The position numbers and the translations under genes were made by a program. Below the pieces are notes generated by a model. It ran no database searches, was not told the DNA's origin, and saw only the letters and a program-made list of their open reading frames with translations. A stretch of DNA of 64,000 nucleotides from an uncultured Erythrobacter sp. (GTDB taxonomy: Bacteria > Pseudomonadota > Alphaproteobacteria > Sphingomonadales > Sphingomonadaceae). How positions within the stretch are numbered: position 1 is the first letter of the stretch; the number at the start of each line of letters is the position of its first letter. Location of the stretch: positions 612,688-676,687 of the forward strand of contig NZ_CANMPJ010000002.1 in assembly GCF_947499705.1 (NCBI RefSeq), in the 5' to 3' direction. This document shows, one piece after another, positions 53,671-63,108 of this stretch.

Positions 53671-53756
53671 CCTTGTGAGCGTTCGTCACGCTTGTTCAAG
53701 GCAGCCTTTACGAAGGAAAGGGCAACAGGGGGGAAACCCACCTTCGACCGCCTTGT
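53633..53756 (-). ncRNA. Candidate small RNA downstream of lolA
   Basis: About 120 nt on the minus strand between promoter-like boxes and a strong terminator. It would fold into CCTTT-N7-AAAGG, then CCTTG-AACA-AGCGT-GACGA-ACGCT-CA-CAAGG, and the terminator stem. It has no protein-like frame. The TSS is guessed at 53755-53757. It could also be the structured 3' end of the lolA mRNA. No known RNA family is recognised. Confidence 0.5.
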
Positions 53757-53762
53757 TTTGAA

Positions 53763-53791
53763 TAAATACGCTGTTTCGGCTTGCGCGTAAA
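53763..53791 (-). promoter_or_regulatory. Promoter-like boxes before the candidate small RNA
   Basis: On the minus strand TTTACG (53791-53786), 17 bases and TATTTA (53768-53763) give an acceptable -35/-10 pair about 7 nt before the guessed start. It lies downstream of the lolA stop, so it would serve only the small RNA. Confidence 0.4.
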
Positions 53792-53844
53792 TGAATATGC
53801 GCCTGATTTTGTCGCATCCTTACAACCGGACGCGGTCCAACCGT

Positions 53845-54528
53845 TCACCCCGGTCGACGAGACGAGCGGCGCGGATCGCGGAACCGAAAAGTGCTCTCTG
53901 CGACCGACATTCCATAGCGGTGATTCGTAAGCCTTACGGTGGTGCGGTGATTCTGCGCGTCGAGAGCGACCCAGTTGGTGAGCTGCATCCCGCCCGGTGC
54001 GCGCGAATTTCGCACGAAAATGAGAGTAATCGTGCCGAATTCCGGCTTCTTTGGATCGCGCACTTCGACGCTGAGCACGTCGGGGCTGCCAGTTGGAATC
54101 AAGGTGCCGTAACGCTTCACGTCGCGGTTGGGATCGAGCAGTGCGCCCAGCGGTGAATTCTTGATCGGCCAACGCTGTACCTGATTGACCTCATAATCGA
54201 CCATATAGAGCGATCTGCCGTTGGAAATGACGAGCAGGTCGGAATCCTTGCCGTAGTCGAAGCGGATCTTGCCCGGGCGTTTGAGTGTCATGGTGCCGCG
54301 TACGACGCCGCCCATCCGATCGGTCTGGGTGAAATCCGCGCGCATAGTCGAAATGCCGCGCAGCGCCTCAACCGCGCGATCGAGATCGGCTGCGTTACTC
54401 TGCGCTTGCGCAGGCGCAATCGGAGCCAACGGCGATCCTGCAGGAAGCGCGAGCGCCAAGGCGCCAGCCATGCCGGCCAGCGCAAAGCGCAGGGGCTTTT
54501 TCGATGTGAATGAGATCAGCTTCATCAT
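53845..54528 (-). CDS. lolA: Outer-membrane lipoprotein carrier LolA
   Basis: Periplasmic chaperone that takes lipoproteins from LolCDE to the outer membrane. The start is ATG 54528 (MMKLISFTSKKPLRFA), giving 227 residues with a signal peptide ending near AQA-QS. The LolA fold is seen in GISTMRADFTQTDRMGGVVRGTMTLKRPGKIRFDYG, VISNGRSLYMVDYE and SNPLGALLDPNRD-like sequence, with GGMQLTNWVALDAQNHRTTVRL near the end. It follows rpmG by about 100 bp on the same strand. Confidence 0.92.
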   Translation of the reverse strand: MMKLISFTSKKPLRFALAGMAGALALALPAGSPLAPIAPAQAQSNAADLDRAVEALRGISTMRADFTQTDRMGGVVRGTMTLKRPGKIRFDYGKDSDLLVISNGRSLYMVDYEVNQVQRWPIKNSPLGALLDPNRDVKRYGTLIPTGSPDVLSVEVRDPKKPEFGTITLIFVRNSRAPGGMQLTNWVALDAQNHRTTVRLTNHRYGMSVAESTFRFRDPRRSSRRPG

Positions 54529-54628
54529 GCCTCGCGGATTATTCCCGAAGCCTTGAACTGCGGCTGAATTTCGCACGTGGCAAGCAGAAAGGTGCGCTGG
54601 CCATGTGGCTGGCGCATCGGACAAGATC

Positions 54629-54796
54629 TTACTTGATCTTGGCTTCCTTGAACTCGACGTGCTTCTTCGCGACTGGATCGTACTTACGGAACACCATCTT
54701 CTCGGTGATGTTGCGCGGGTTCTTTTTGGTCACGTAGTAAAAGCCCGTGCCCTCGGTCGAGACGAGCTTGATCTTGACGGTTGCGGGCTTCGCCAT
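54629..54796 (-). CDS. rpmG: 50S ribosomal protein L33
   Basis: Short gene of 55 residues on the minus strand: [20 protein letters not shown]... ending [12 protein letters not shown], a clear bacterial L33. The cysteines of zinc-binding L33 are absent, so it is the zinc-free type, as is usual in alphaproteobacteria ([19 protein letters not shown]). Basic, single-domain. The start is ATG 54796 and the stop TAA 54629-54631. It lies between arfB and lolA, with no overlap. Confidence 0.97.
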   Translation of the reverse strand: MAKPATVKIKLVSTEGTGFYYVTKKNPRNITEKMVFRKYDPVAKKHVEFKEAKIK

Positions 54797-54924
54797 GGCG
54801 GTTTCCTAAGATCGGGTAGGGCTAAGCGAATCGCTCGCTCGGCCTGAAAAACAACAGGCGACGCGCGAGCGCCGCCCTTCAAGCCGCGCCCATTTGCCGA
54901 TTCACCGGGAAAAGTCAAGCAGAG

Positions 54925-55353
54925 TCACCAGTCCGAACGACTTGGTTTGCCGCGATTGGCTTTCACTTCTCCGCGTGCCTTTTTGGTCTTGAGCCGTTTG
55001 GTCTTGCCGACGCGGTTCACGCGGGTCTTGGCGCGCTTCTTGGGCTGGCGATGCGCGGCTTCGAGCATGTCCTCAAGCTTGGCGCGCGCTGCCGTACGGT
55101 TGGCCTCTTGTGTCCGGTGTTGGCGTGCCGTGATGAGCAGATCGCCAGTGGTGGTCAGTTTCGAGCCTGCAAGATCGCGCAGCCGTGCGAACACCGGCGG
55201 CGGGAGGCGCAATGCGTAGATGTTGACGCGCAACTGGACTTCTGTGGCGACCTTGTTGGCATTCTGTCCGCCGGGGCCGGAGCCCGCGAGGAAGCTCTCT
55301 TCGGCCAGTGCGTGGGCCCGGGAGATCACGGCGTCGAGAAGGTCTTTATCCAT
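54925..55353 (-). CDS. arfB: Alternative ribosome-rescue factor ArfB (YaeJ-type)
   Basis: Peptidyl-tRNA hydrolase that frees ribosomes stalled at the 3' end of broken mRNA. The 142-residue protein has the catalytic GSGPGGQNANKVATEVQLR with Gly28-Gly29-Gln30, no codon-recognition domain, and a basic C-terminal tail (KKRAKTRVNRVGKTKRLKTK) that enters the empty mRNA channel in this family. Its start overlaps the end of the RluA gene by 8 nt, so the two are cotranscribed. Confidence 0.95.
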   Translation of the reverse strand: MDKDLLDAVISRAHALAEESFLAGSGPGGQNANKVATEVQLRVNIYALRLPPPVFARLRDLAGSKLTTTGDLLITARQHRTQEANRTAARAKLEDMLEAAHRQPKKRAKTRVNRVGKTKRLKTKKARGEVKANRGKPSRSDW

Positions 55354-56080
55354 TGTCCTGAGCGGCTTCGCCTTCGGGTTTGGGCGCAGGTTTCGCAGGC
55401 TCCGGTGGAGCGGTCAGCCCGGCGCGTACAAAGTCTTCCGGGAACGGCGCAAAGGCAGTGATGGTCGGTTTGCCATCGCGTTCGACTGAGATCGTTTCGG
55501 CATGCAGCATCGTGCGCGGCGCGCCTTTGTTTTGTCCCCGCACCGGACCGTACACCGGATCGCCCAGCAATGGCGCACCCAGGCCTTGCAATGCGTGCAC
55601 TCGCAATTGGTGCGTGCGGCCCGTTTCCGGCCGGAAGCGAATCAGCGAGCGTTTGAGATCGCCCTCTCCAATTGTCTCAAGCAACTCCCAATGCGAGATT
55701 GCGGGCTTGCCCTTCTTGGCCGCGATCATCCGCCAGCCCTTCTCAGCGGAGCTGATCTTGGACAGCGCCAATTCGATCGTCCCAGACTGCTCGGCCGGCT
55801 CAATGTCGAGCACAGCGAGATACGTCTTGCCGACCAGCCGATCCTCGAACGCCTTGTTGAAGCGTTTCAGCGCCTTCGGGTTGCGCGCGAGGAGCAGGCA
55901 GCCGCTGGTATCGGTGTCGAGCCGGTGGACTGCCATCGGGCGACGCTGGAAGCCTAGCTTCAATTCGTCGAGGTGATCATCAAGACAGGCGCCACCGCGC
56001 CGGGGTCGGTCGACCGGCAGCCCGGCAGGCTTGTTGATGACAAGCGCTTCACCATCTTCGAACAGGATGGGGATTTTCAT
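55346..56080 (-). CDS. RluA-family pseudouridine synthase
   Basis: RNA pseudouridine synthase of 244 residues, lacking an S4 domain. Catalytic Asp55 sits in VHRLDTDTSGCLLLAR; VINKPAGLPVDRP and RFRPETGRTHQLRVHAL are the other family motifs. The target (23S rRNA or tRNA) cannot be told; RluA or TruC-like proteins are of this size. The C-terminus has a low-complexity Pro/Lys tail (APPEPAKPAPKPEGEA). Upstream, on the other side of its start, lies a palindromic repeat element. Confidence 0.9.
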   Translation of the reverse strand: MKIPILFEDGEALVINKPAGLPVDRPRRGGACLDDHLDELKLGFQRRPMAVHRLDTDTSGCLLLARNPKALKRFNKAFEDRLVGKTYLAVLDIEPAEQSGTIELALSKISSAEKGWRMIAAKKGKPAISHWELLETIGEGDLKRSLIRFRPETGRTHQLRVHALQGLGAPLLGDPVYGPVRGQNKGAPRTMLHAETISVERDGKPTITAFAPFPEDFVRAGLTAPPEPAKPAPKPEGEAAQDNG

Positions 56081-56097
56081 GGCGTTTTATCCTGGAA

Positions 56098-56183
56098 CCA
56101 GGCCACCCGCTCCCTCCACCCTTCCAACCGGATTTTATCCCGGTAGGCTCCGGGTGGAAGGGTGGAGGGAGCGGGTGGCCTGG
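56098..56183. repeat. 85-bp palindromic element, intergenic copy
   Basis: Arms 56098-56132 and 56149-56183 pair over 35 bases with one mismatch around a 16-base loop. It lies between pabBC and the RluA-type gene and matches the copy inside the dehydratase gene at 42257-42341. Confidence 0.95.
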
Positions 56184-56201
56184 CTATCGAAGAAGATGAG
56201 A

Positions 56202-58010
56202 TCACAAAAATTCTGCCTTGAAGAGCCCGCGGACCGCATTGCCCAGCCAAAAGCCGTCAGCGAGATCATCAAGCGTGAGTTCGGCTTCGCGTGCGCGTTC
56301 TTTCTCGATCAGAAAGGCGCGGAACACTCCTGGGAGCAAGCCGAGATGCTTGGGCGGCGTTAGCAGCATGTCACCCCGTTCAACAAACACATTGGTGAAG
56401 CTGCCCTCAGTAACAAGTCCATCCTCACGCACCAGGATGGCTTCACTCGCATCCATGCTGTGCGCCGCCGTCAACGCGTCTTCGTAGAAACCGCGATCCG
56501 AGGTCTTGTGAGCGAGGCGCCAATCCGACGGATCGACCGGATTGGGCAGCGCGATCGCTTTTAGCGGTTCGCCGTTTGGGTCAGGCATCGGGCTGGTTTC
56601 CAGCGAGGTCGCACCACTGCGGCTCGCCATGAGCCGCAGTTTGGCTGGTTCTTCTAATTCGAAGCATAGCGCATGGATCTGATTGCGCGCGGCGTGGCGG
56701 TCGAACTCGAAGCCTAGTTCTTTCGCGCTGCGCTTCATCCGCTCGAGATGCAATTCGAGCAGCGCGATCCCCTCTTCGGGCGTGAAGGCCATGGTCTCGA
56801 TCAGGTCGCAAGCAGGCGCTGTCAGCTTGGGTGAAGAACGGCGCGCGAAGCCAGCTTTGACCTCGCATTCGCGCCGCTCAGCCAGCGGATCGCTGTCGGC
56901 GACGATCGCCGAACCCACACCAAGCACAGCGGTGCCTTGCGCATTCTCGATGGGTGTGAGGCGCAGCGTGCGGATGGCCACATTGAATGCCGCATCGCCA
57001 TCAGCGTCGATCCTGCCAATGGCGCCGCAGTATGGGCCGCGCCCATCGCGCTCGACCTGATTGATCAATTCCATTGCGCGGATTTTCGGCGCGCCGGTGA
57101 TCGAGCCGCAGGGGAAGATTGCGCGGACCAGATCGCCCGCGCCTTTGCCAGGAGCAAGCTGTGCCCGGACGGTCGAGACCATCTGATGCACGGTCGGATA
57201 GCTCTCAATCGCGAAAGGCGCATCGACCTGAACGCTGCCCGGCACCGCGACGCGCGACAGATCGTTGCGCATCAGGTCGACGATCATCAGGTTCTCGGCC
57301 TTGTCCTTGACCGAGGTCGCCAACTCTTCGGCCAGCGCCACATCGCCAGCCTCGTCCAAACCGCGAGGGCGAGTGCCCTTCATCGGTTTCACCTTCGCCT
57401 GATTTCCATCGAGCGCGACGAACAATTCGGGCGAGAAGCTCAGCAGCCAATGCGATCCATCGAAAATCACACCGCCATAGCCGGCCTGCGCCGCCGGTCG
57501 TAGCGCTCCGTAGAGAGCCAGCGGATCGCCCCGATAGGAACCCGCGAGCGGATAGGTCAGGTTCGCCTGATAGATATCGCCCGCATGGATCGCTTCGCGC
57601 AGGGCCTCGAACGCCTCCACATACCCGCCGGGCGACAGCTGAGGGTCGAGCGGTCCCAGCGACGTGTTCCCTTCCGAATGTGCCGCAAGCCAAGTTGGTA
57701 CCTCATCTGCGGTAATGCGCTCTGGAGAGTCGAACAGGCCCAGCCATACAAGCGGTCCTGCGCTGCCGCTGCGCGCGTCGGCCAACGGAGCAAGCTTGGC
57801 TTCAAGCGCCAGCCCAGCTTCGTAGGCAATATACCCTGCTAGCGAACCGCGACCTTCGCTGCGCGCTTTCTCGGCTTCGGCGAGTACACGCTCGACATCG
57901 TCGGCGCTGTAGGCGGCAAATATTTCGGTGGGGTTTTGATAAAGCAGAGCGTCCGCTGCGCCGCTTTCGCGGGCATCGTCGAGCAACACGAATTGCGACC
58001 GATCTCCCAT
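56202..58010 (-). CDS. pabBC: Aminodeoxychorismate synthase component I / lyase fusion
   Basis: Bifunctional folate-pathway enzyme: PabB makes aminodeoxychorismate and PabC splits it to p-aminobenzoate and pyruvate. I start at ATG 58010 with GGAGGGA upstream, giving 602 residues. The PabB half (about 1-385) has [43 protein letters not shown] and the [17 protein letters not shown] block. The PabC half has the PLP Lys in [16 protein letters not shown], and [13 protein letters not shown]. The PabA glutaminase is not in the window. Divergent from the HerA-like gene. Confidence 0.92.
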   Translation of the reverse strand: MGDRSQFVLLDDARESGAADALLYQNPTEIFAAYSADDVERVLAEAEKARSEGRGSLAGYIAYEAGLALEAKLAPLADARSGSAGPLVWLGLFDSPERITADEVPTWLAAHSEGNTSLGPLDPQLSPGGYVEAFEALREAIHAGDIYQANLTYPLAGSYRGDPLALYGALRPAAQAGYGGVIFDGSHWLLSFSPELFVALDGNQAKVKPMKGTRPRGLDEAGDVALAEELATSVKDKAENLMIVDLMRNDLSRVAVPGSVQVDAPFAIESYPTVHQMVSTVRAQLAPGKGAGDLVRAIFPCGSITGAPKIRAMELINQVERDGRGPYCGAIGRIDADGDAAFNVAIRTLRLTPIENAQGTAVLGVGSAIVADSDPLAERRECEVKAGFARRSSPKLTAPACDLIETMAFTPEEGIALLELHLERMKRSAKELGFEFDRHAARNQIHALCFELEEPAKLRLMASRSGATSLETSPMPDPNGEPLKAIALPNPVDPSDWRLAHKTSDRGFYEDALTAAHSMDASEAILVREDGLVTEGSFTNVFVERGDMLLTPPKHLGLLPGVFRAFLIEKERAREAELTLDDLADGFWLGNAVRGLFKAEFL

Positions 58011-58125
58011 TCCCTCCGCCTTACTCCATCCGCGTGCCAAGTCGAGAGTTGACCGCTCTGCATTGGCTCTCCAAACCGCTTCGCAACGAAAAACGGGCGA
58101 CAATCAGGCTGGGGACCGGCACACA

Positions 58126-59700
58126 ATGAGCGATATCTTTCTTGGACTTGGTGGCAACGGCGAAAATCAAAACCTCGCGCTGAGCCGGTCGAACCGGCAC
58201 GGATTGATAGCGGGTGCGACCGGCACGGGTAAGACGGTCACGCTGCAGGGCCTCGCCGAGAGTTTCTCCGCCAATGGTGTTCCTGTGTTCGTCGCGGATG
58301 TGAAAGGCGATCTGTCCGGCATCGCGATGCCTGGCAGCCCCAAGTTCAAGCATGCTGACAAGCTGGAAGGCCGTGCCAAGGAACTCGGCATGGATGATTA
58401 CGGTTACTCGGATAATCCGGTGATCTTCTGGGACCTGTTTGGCGAGCAGGGCCATCCGATCCGCACTACGATTTCGGAAATGGGCCCGCTGCTGCTCGCG
58501 CGGCTGCTCGATCTGAACGAGACGCAGGAAGGCGTGCTGCAAATCGTCTTCCGCCATGCCGACGACAATGGCCTGCTGTTGCTCGATTTCGGTGACCTGC
58601 AGTCGATGCTGCAATGGGCCAATGAGAACGCCAAGGAGCTGTCAGGCAAATACGGCAATGTCTCGAAGCAATCGGTCGGCGCGATCCAGCGCCAATTGCT
58701 GAGTTTCGAAGCGCAAGGCGCGGATCACTTCTTCGGCGAACCCGCGCTGGAGATCGACGATTTCCTGAAAGTGGACGAGCAAGGGCGCGGCTATGTCAAT
58801 GTGCTCGCCGCCGACACGTTGATGCGCAGTCCAAAGCTTTATGCGACCTTCCTGCTCTGGCTGCTCGCGGAACTGTTCGAGACTCTCCCCGAAGTCGGCG
58901 ATCCGGAGAAACCGACGCTGGTGTTCTTCTTCGACGAGGCACACCTGCTGTTCGATGACGCGCCCAAGGCGTTGCAGGAGAAAATCGAGCAGGTCGTCCG
59001 CCTGATCCGCTCCAAGGGTGTCGGGGTGTTCTTCGTCACGCAGAACCCGATCGACATTCCCGAAGAAGTTGCGGGCCAGCTCGGCAACCGGGTGCAGCAT
59101 GCTCTGCGCGCCTTCACCAAGCGCGATCAGCGCGCGATCAAGGCGGCGGCGGAGACATTCCGCATCAACGAAGAATTGGATGTCGAGGAAGCGATCACCG
59201 AGCTGAAGGTCGGCGAGGCGTTGGTCTCCACGCTCGATGAGGAGGGCGCGCCGACTATCGTGCAGCGGACACTGATCAAGCCGCCGCGCTCGCGGCTCGG
59301 CCCGGTGACCAAGAAGGAACGCGCGATCATTCAGTCGGTCAGCCCGTTCGATGGCAAATATGACGAAGCGGTGGACCGCGTAAGCGCCGAGGAAGTGCTC
59401 GCGCAAAAGACCGCCGACGCTGCCGAGACGGCTGAGGAAGTCGCCGAAAAGGGCGAGGAAGAGGTTCGGAAGCAGCCCCGCAAGACCAAGAGCATCTGGG
59501 AAAAGGCAATCTCACGCGGGACCAAGGTCGCGGCCGGCGGAATGGCTGGAGCTGCAGCTGCGGCAGTGCTCGGCAAGAAGAGCCGGTCCAATCCAATGCG
59601 CTCTGGCATTACATCGGCTGCGGGTTCGATCGCGACCGATCTCGCCGGGCCGATCGCGGGGCGCTTTGTGCGCAATTTGATCGGCGGATTGATGCGCTAG
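58126..59700 (+). CDS. HerA-like ATPase (DUF853 family)
   Basis: A 524-residue P-loop NTPase. Walker A is GATGTGKT at 30-37, Walker [13 protein letters not shown], and a sensor/arginine-like [20 protein letters not shown] with a later [16 protein letters not shown]. The family is described as helicase HerA-like C-terminal (DUF853). The start ATG at 58126 is preceded by GGGGACC, a weak site. The last 100 residues form a Glu-rich coiled coil and a Gly/Ala-rich end, possibly for membrane or partner contact. Role in DNA processing is assumed from the family; no direct evidence. Confidence 0.88.
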   Translation: MSDIFLGLGGNGENQNLALSRSNRHGLIAGATGTGKTVTLQGLAESFSANGVPVFVADVKGDLSGIAMPGSPKFKHADKLEGRAKELGMDDYGYSDNPVIFWDLFGEQGHPIRTTISEMGPLLLARLLDLNETQEGVLQIVFRHADDNGLLLLDFGDLQSMLQWANENAKELSGKYGNVSKQSVGAIQRQLLSFEAQGADHFFGEPALEIDDFLKVDEQGRGYVNVLAADTLMRSPKLYATFLLWLLAELFETLPEVGDPEKPTLVFFFDEAHLLFDDAPKALQEKIEQVVRLIRSKGVGVFFVTQNPIDIPEEVAGQLGNRVQHALRAFTKRDQRAIKAAAETFRINEELDVEEAITELKVGEALVSTLDEEGAPTIVQRTLIKPPRSRLGPVTKKERAIIQSVSPFDGKYDEAVDRVSAEEVLAQKTADAAETAEEVAEKGEEEVRKQPRKTKSIWEKAISRGTKVAAGGMAGAAAAAVLGKKSRSNPMRSGITSAAGSIATDLAGPIAGRFVRNLIGGLMR

Positions 59701-59703
59701 GTA

Positions 59704-60795
59704 CTAGTCGAAGGCCACCGTCAGGGTGTGGTTCTCGTAAGCCAGACGCACCGGCATTGTGAAGTCGATCAATGCTTCGCCGCCAACCTCGCGCAGCAGA
59801 TTGTCGCAGGCGGCACGGTCGTCGCCACCGAGCGAACCGAGATAGTCGAGCGCGCGCTGGAGCATCCACAGGCTGAATGTCCGTGCCGCACCTTCGCCGC
59901 CGACGCCTTCGATAGTGAAGGATGCCATGCCAACCCCGCGGGGTATCTCCGCGTCTGGGTTCTGGGCGTGCCATTCGCCGAACAATTGCGCGGTTTCTGC
60001 GAGGAACGGCAGATGCTCTGCCATCATTCGCTTGAGGATTGGCATCAGTGTTTCAGGCACTTCATCATTCGCCAGAAACTCGCCCGACAGAGGCGCCTCA
60101 GGCTTGACCATACGCCTCACCCAATCGGCTACGCGCGGGGCCAGCCGCTCCATGATCTCGCCCGAGGCAGGATCGCGATAGAGGTGCGCGTAAAGCGGGC
60201 CGATAAGCCCGTAATCGCCGATCGACGGGCGGGTGCCGAACAGGAAGGGGTGCACGGTGAAGTGCGCATCGAGATCAGCAAGCAATGCTTCGTAGCTGGA
60301 TTCGATTGCGGGGATAGTGGCCTCGTTGATGCCCAGCATCGGCACGAAGCCCTTGAACGGCGTCCCCACCATCTTGCCAGCCGCCACTTGCTGTTCGGGC
60401 GGCGCATCCGGGGCGACGCTCCGGCCGAATTCGCCGTAGATCCAATCCTCGTTGTAGTTCCAGCGATAATGCATCGCCGGGATCACCAGCCATTCATCGC
60501 CGAAACACTCAAGCAGCCGCGCGGCAAAGTGTTGGCGCGGCGTATCGGGATAGACCGAAGGGCCGCCTTGCGCCGCTTCGTAGTGATCGATGATCAGCGA
60601 CGTATCCTGAAGGATGGCGCCGTCGCCCAGCTTCATGACCGGGATGATCATCCGGCCTACAGCGGGAACGATCACGTCGTTACGAATTTCCAGATTGGGC
60701 GCGATCTCGGCGTAGTCGACGCCTTTCCAATCGAGATAGGCGCGTGCCTTGCCCGAAAACAGCGACGCGGGCGATCCATAGAGTGTGTCTGTCAT
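59704..60795 (-). CDS. Glutathione S-transferase-fold protein
   Basis: A 363-residue protein from ATG 60795 (MTDTLYGSPASLFSG). The first 80 residues are a thioredoxin-like GST N-domain: YGSPASLFSGKARAYLDWKG, VGRMIIPVMKLGDG and ILQDTSLIIDHYE. The C-terminal domain is longer than usual for a GST (about 280 residues, with FLFGTRPSIGDYGLIGPLYAHLYRDP). This long-tail type is common in sphingomonads and may act on lipid or aromatic substrates, but no activity can be assigned. It is convergent with the HerA-like gene and 31 bp after the histidine kinase. Confidence 0.85.
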   Translation of the reverse strand: MTDTLYGSPASLFSGKARAYLDWKGVDYAEIAPNLEIRNDVIVPAVGRMIIPVMKLGDGAILQDTSLIIDHYEAAQGGPSVYPDTPRQHFAARLLECFGDEWLVIPAMHYRWNYNEDWIYGEFGRSVAPDAPPEQQVAAGKMVGTPFKGFVPMLGINEATIPAIESSYEALLADLDAHFTVHPFLFGTRPSIGDYGLIGPLYAHLYRDPASGEIMERLAPRVADWVRRMVKPEAPLSGEFLANDEVPETLMPILKRMMAEHLPFLAETAQLFGEWHAQNPDAEIPRGVGMASFTIEGVGGEGAARTFSLWMLQRALDYLGSLGGDDRAACDNLLREVGGEALIDFTMPVRLAYENHTLTVAFD

Positions 60796-60826
60796 ACCCG
60801 CCTTTTCGTGCCGAAGTTGGCTGCGG

Positions 60827-62275
60827 TTACGCGTTTGAGTGCTCAATCGGCAAGCGCAATTCCGCGCGAAGCCCGCCTTCTGCCCGATTGGTCAGCACCA
60901 GTGTCCCGCCATGCTGTTCGGCAATGGCACGCGCGAGCGTCAGGCCCAGCCCTGCTCCGCCGGTTGCGCGGTTTCGCGATGCCTCTCCGCGCGTGAATGG
61001 TTCGAGCATGTCGGAGATCTGCTCTGGAGGAATACCTGGGCCGGTGTCCTCGACCCGCAAGACTGCTGCCCCGTTGTCTTCGAGTAACGCAACTTCGGCT
61101 ACGTTGCCGTAACGCACCGCGTTGCCGATCAGATTACGAAGCGCGCGCTTGAGCCATGTCTCCTGCACCTTCGCCACGACGCGGGGCGGATCGCCGATTG
61201 TCACTGGTTCGCCGAGATCCTCAAACTCCTCGACCACGCCAATTGCCATTGCCCCCAGATCGAGGGCTTCGGACGGTCCGCCATTTCGTCCGACGCGGGC
61301 GAGCGAAAGGATGTCGTCAAGCGTGCGCGTGATGTCTTCGATGCTGTCTGCCATGCGCTCGCGCTGAACTTCGTCCGGGACGCTCTCGATCCGCACACGC
61401 AGCGCGGCGAGCGGTGTCTTGAGATCATGCCCGATGGCGCCGAGCATCACGTCTTTCTCGTCAAGCAGTGCCGCGATCCGCGTTTCCATCGCATTGTGCG
61501 CCGCGATCAAACGCCTGGTGTCGGCGGGACCACTTTCTTCGATTTCAACCACGCGGTCGGGGTTGCGCGAAAAGTCGCTCACTCTGTCGGTCAGCACTGC
61601 GAGTGGGCGTGTGATCCGCCGTAGTACGAGGTATAAGAGCAGAACGAGCACGCCGAGAATGACGAGCGTCTGGAAGATCAGTGTCGCGATTCCGCCGGTT
61701 GGGCGCCGCGGTTCCGGCGAACGCACGGTGATCCAGCCACTGCGGTCGGCGCGTTCGACGGATGCGATTAGAATACCGCGCTTGATCCAGTCTGGTGAGC
61801 GCAGCGCGGGGCGCAGTTCCGCCAATTCTCGAATGTACGGATCATCGCTGGCGATGCGCCGGGTGACGCGGATCTGACCGGCCTCTATGCCCTGTTGATC
61901 GAGCACATCACGCAGACCGGTTTCGAAGCTTGAGAGACGCGCTTCATTGACCGCGATAGGCGATTCAGCGGTGCGTTCGATTCCCAGTCGTGGCCGCCGG
62001 GGCAGGGGTCTGTCGCGTCGAGGTCCCCTTCGTTCGATCCCCTGTTCGCGCAATTCGGCAAGCCGCGCGCGGCGACGTTCCTCGCGCTGTGGGTTCGCTC
62101 CGTCTGCAACCAATCGGAATGCCAGTGCGCTGACCAATGCGGTTTCTCGGCGCTGTTCGCTTGCCTGATACAGCAAGAAGGCGGAAATGCCTTGCGCGAT
62201 GAACAGGCCGACGGCCAAAACCAGCATGACCTGACCGAGCAGGCTTTGAGGGAGGAAACGCCGCATTACAGGCAT
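60827..62275 (-). CDS. Sensor histidine kinase
   Basis: Inner-membrane sensor kinase of 482 residues, EnvZ/OmpR-type. Two membrane segments (VMLVLAVGLFIAQGISAFLLY and LIFQTLVILGVLVLLLYLVL) enclose a periplasmic domain of about 150 residues rich in Arg. HAMP then phospho-acceptor His283 in IGHDLKTPLAALR; N-box NLIGNAVRYGN, G1 EDTGPGIP, F and G2 blocks follow (GGAGLGLTLARAIAEQHGG). The ATG shares its A with the stop of the response regulator. Signal unknown. Confidence 0.93.
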   Translation of the reverse strand: MPVMRRFLPQSLLGQVMLVLAVGLFIAQGISAFLLYQASEQRRETALVSALAFRLVADGANPQREERRRARLAELREQGIERRGPRRDRPLPRRPRLGIERTAESPIAVNEARLSSFETGLRDVLDQQGIEAGQIRVTRRIASDDPYIRELAELRPALRSPDWIKRGILIASVERADRSGWITVRSPEPRRPTGGIATLIFQTLVILGVLVLLLYLVLRRITRPLAVLTDRVSDFSRNPDRVVEIEESGPADTRRLIAAHNAMETRIAALLDEKDVMLGAIGHDLKTPLAALRVRIESVPDEVQRERMADSIEDITRTLDDILSLARVGRNGGPSEALDLGAMAIGVVEEFEDLGEPVTIGDPPRVVAKVQETWLKRALRNLIGNAVRYGNVAEVALLEDNGAAVLRVEDTGPGIPPEQISDMLEPFTRGEASRNRATGGAGLGLTLARAIAEQHGGTLVLTNRAEGGLRAELRLPIEHSNA

Positions 62276-63015
62276 TACATCTCAGCTTCCGGGGCGATGC
62301 GTTTGACCTGCGCGGAAAAGCGATAGCCTCCACCGCGCACGGTCTGGATCAACAAGGGATTGCGGCTGTCGACTTCGATTTTGCGGCGTAAGCGGCTGAC
62401 TTGGTTGTCGACCGCGCGATCAAACAGATGCGCCGTCCGGCCCTGAACCGTATCGAGCAGCCAGTCGCGGTCGAGCACTTTGCGCGGATTGTCCAGAAAC
62501 GCGCGCAGCAGGCGAAATTCGGCCGTCGAGATCGGCACTTTGACATCTTCGGGATCGGTCAATTTGCGCTTGAGCGGATCGAGCACCCATCCTTCGAAAG
62601 CGTAATGCCAATCCTCCACCTGGGTTTCGTGGCTTGGTCCGCGAGCCACCCGGCGAAGCACGGTGCGAATGCGGGCCACGAGCTCGCGCGGTTCGAACGG
62701 TTTGACGACGTAATCGTCGGCACCGAGTTCGAGGCCGACGATCCGGTCGGTTGATTCGCCGCGCGCCGTCAGGAAGATGACCGGTAGCTGCCGGGTCTCA
62801 ACCAAATGACGGCAGAAGGAGAGACCGTCTTCACCCGGCATCATGATATCTAGGAGCACGATATCGGGTGCCGCTTCGTTGAGCGTGCTCCGAGCGGCAG
62901 CGGCGCTCTCTGCTTCGGTTACCGCAAAACCCTGACCCGTCAAATATTCGGCCAGCGGCTCGCGCAGTGTCGCTTCGTCGTCGACCAGCAGGATCGAAGT
63001 GGGTTCTTCGGTCAT
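62275..63015 (-). CDS. OmpR-family response regulator
   Basis: A 246-residue transcriptional regulator. The receiver domain has the acidic pair in VDDE, the phospho-acceptor Asp56 in LLDIMMPGEDG, the conserved Thr in FLTARGE and Lys in VVKPFEPRELVAR. The C-terminal winged helix contains AEFRLLRAFLDNPRKVLDRDWLLD and NQVSRLRRKIEVD. The gene precedes and overlaps the kinase by 1 nt. Between its start and the EF-hand gene lies a 58-nt hairpin. Confidence 0.95.
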   Translation of the reverse strand: MTEEPTSILLVDDEATLREPLAEYLTGQGFAVTEAESAAAARSTLNEAAPDIVLLDIMMPGEDGLSFCRHLVETRQLPVIFLTARGESTDRIVGLELGADDYVVKPFEPRELVARIRTVLRRVARGPSHETQVEDWHYAFEGWVLDPLKRKLTDPEDVKVPISTAEFRLLRAFLDNPRKVLDRDWLLDTVQGRTAHLFDRAVDNQVSRLRRKIEVDSRNPLLIQTVRGGGYRFSAQVKRIAPEAEM

Positions 63016-63031
63016 CGTAGCCTCGCAATAG

Positions 63032-63089
63032 GAGAACCCGGCTCGGCATGCACTGCCGCATTTGCGGTAGCTGCCGGTCCCGGGTTCTC
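63032..63089 (-). promoter_or_regulatory. 58-nt hairpin between the EF-hand gene and the two-component operon
   Basis: GAGAACCCGG (63032-63041) pairs with CCGGGTTCTC (63080-63089); inside, CGGCA/TGCCG and CTGCCGC/GCGGTAG continue the stem around an ATTT loop. It lies 17 nt before the response regulator start. It lacks a T-run, so it may be an attenuator, RNA-stability element or processing site rather than a terminator. Confidence 0.7.
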
Positions 63090-63108
63090 AAGCGGTCAAG
63101 TTCAGAAT

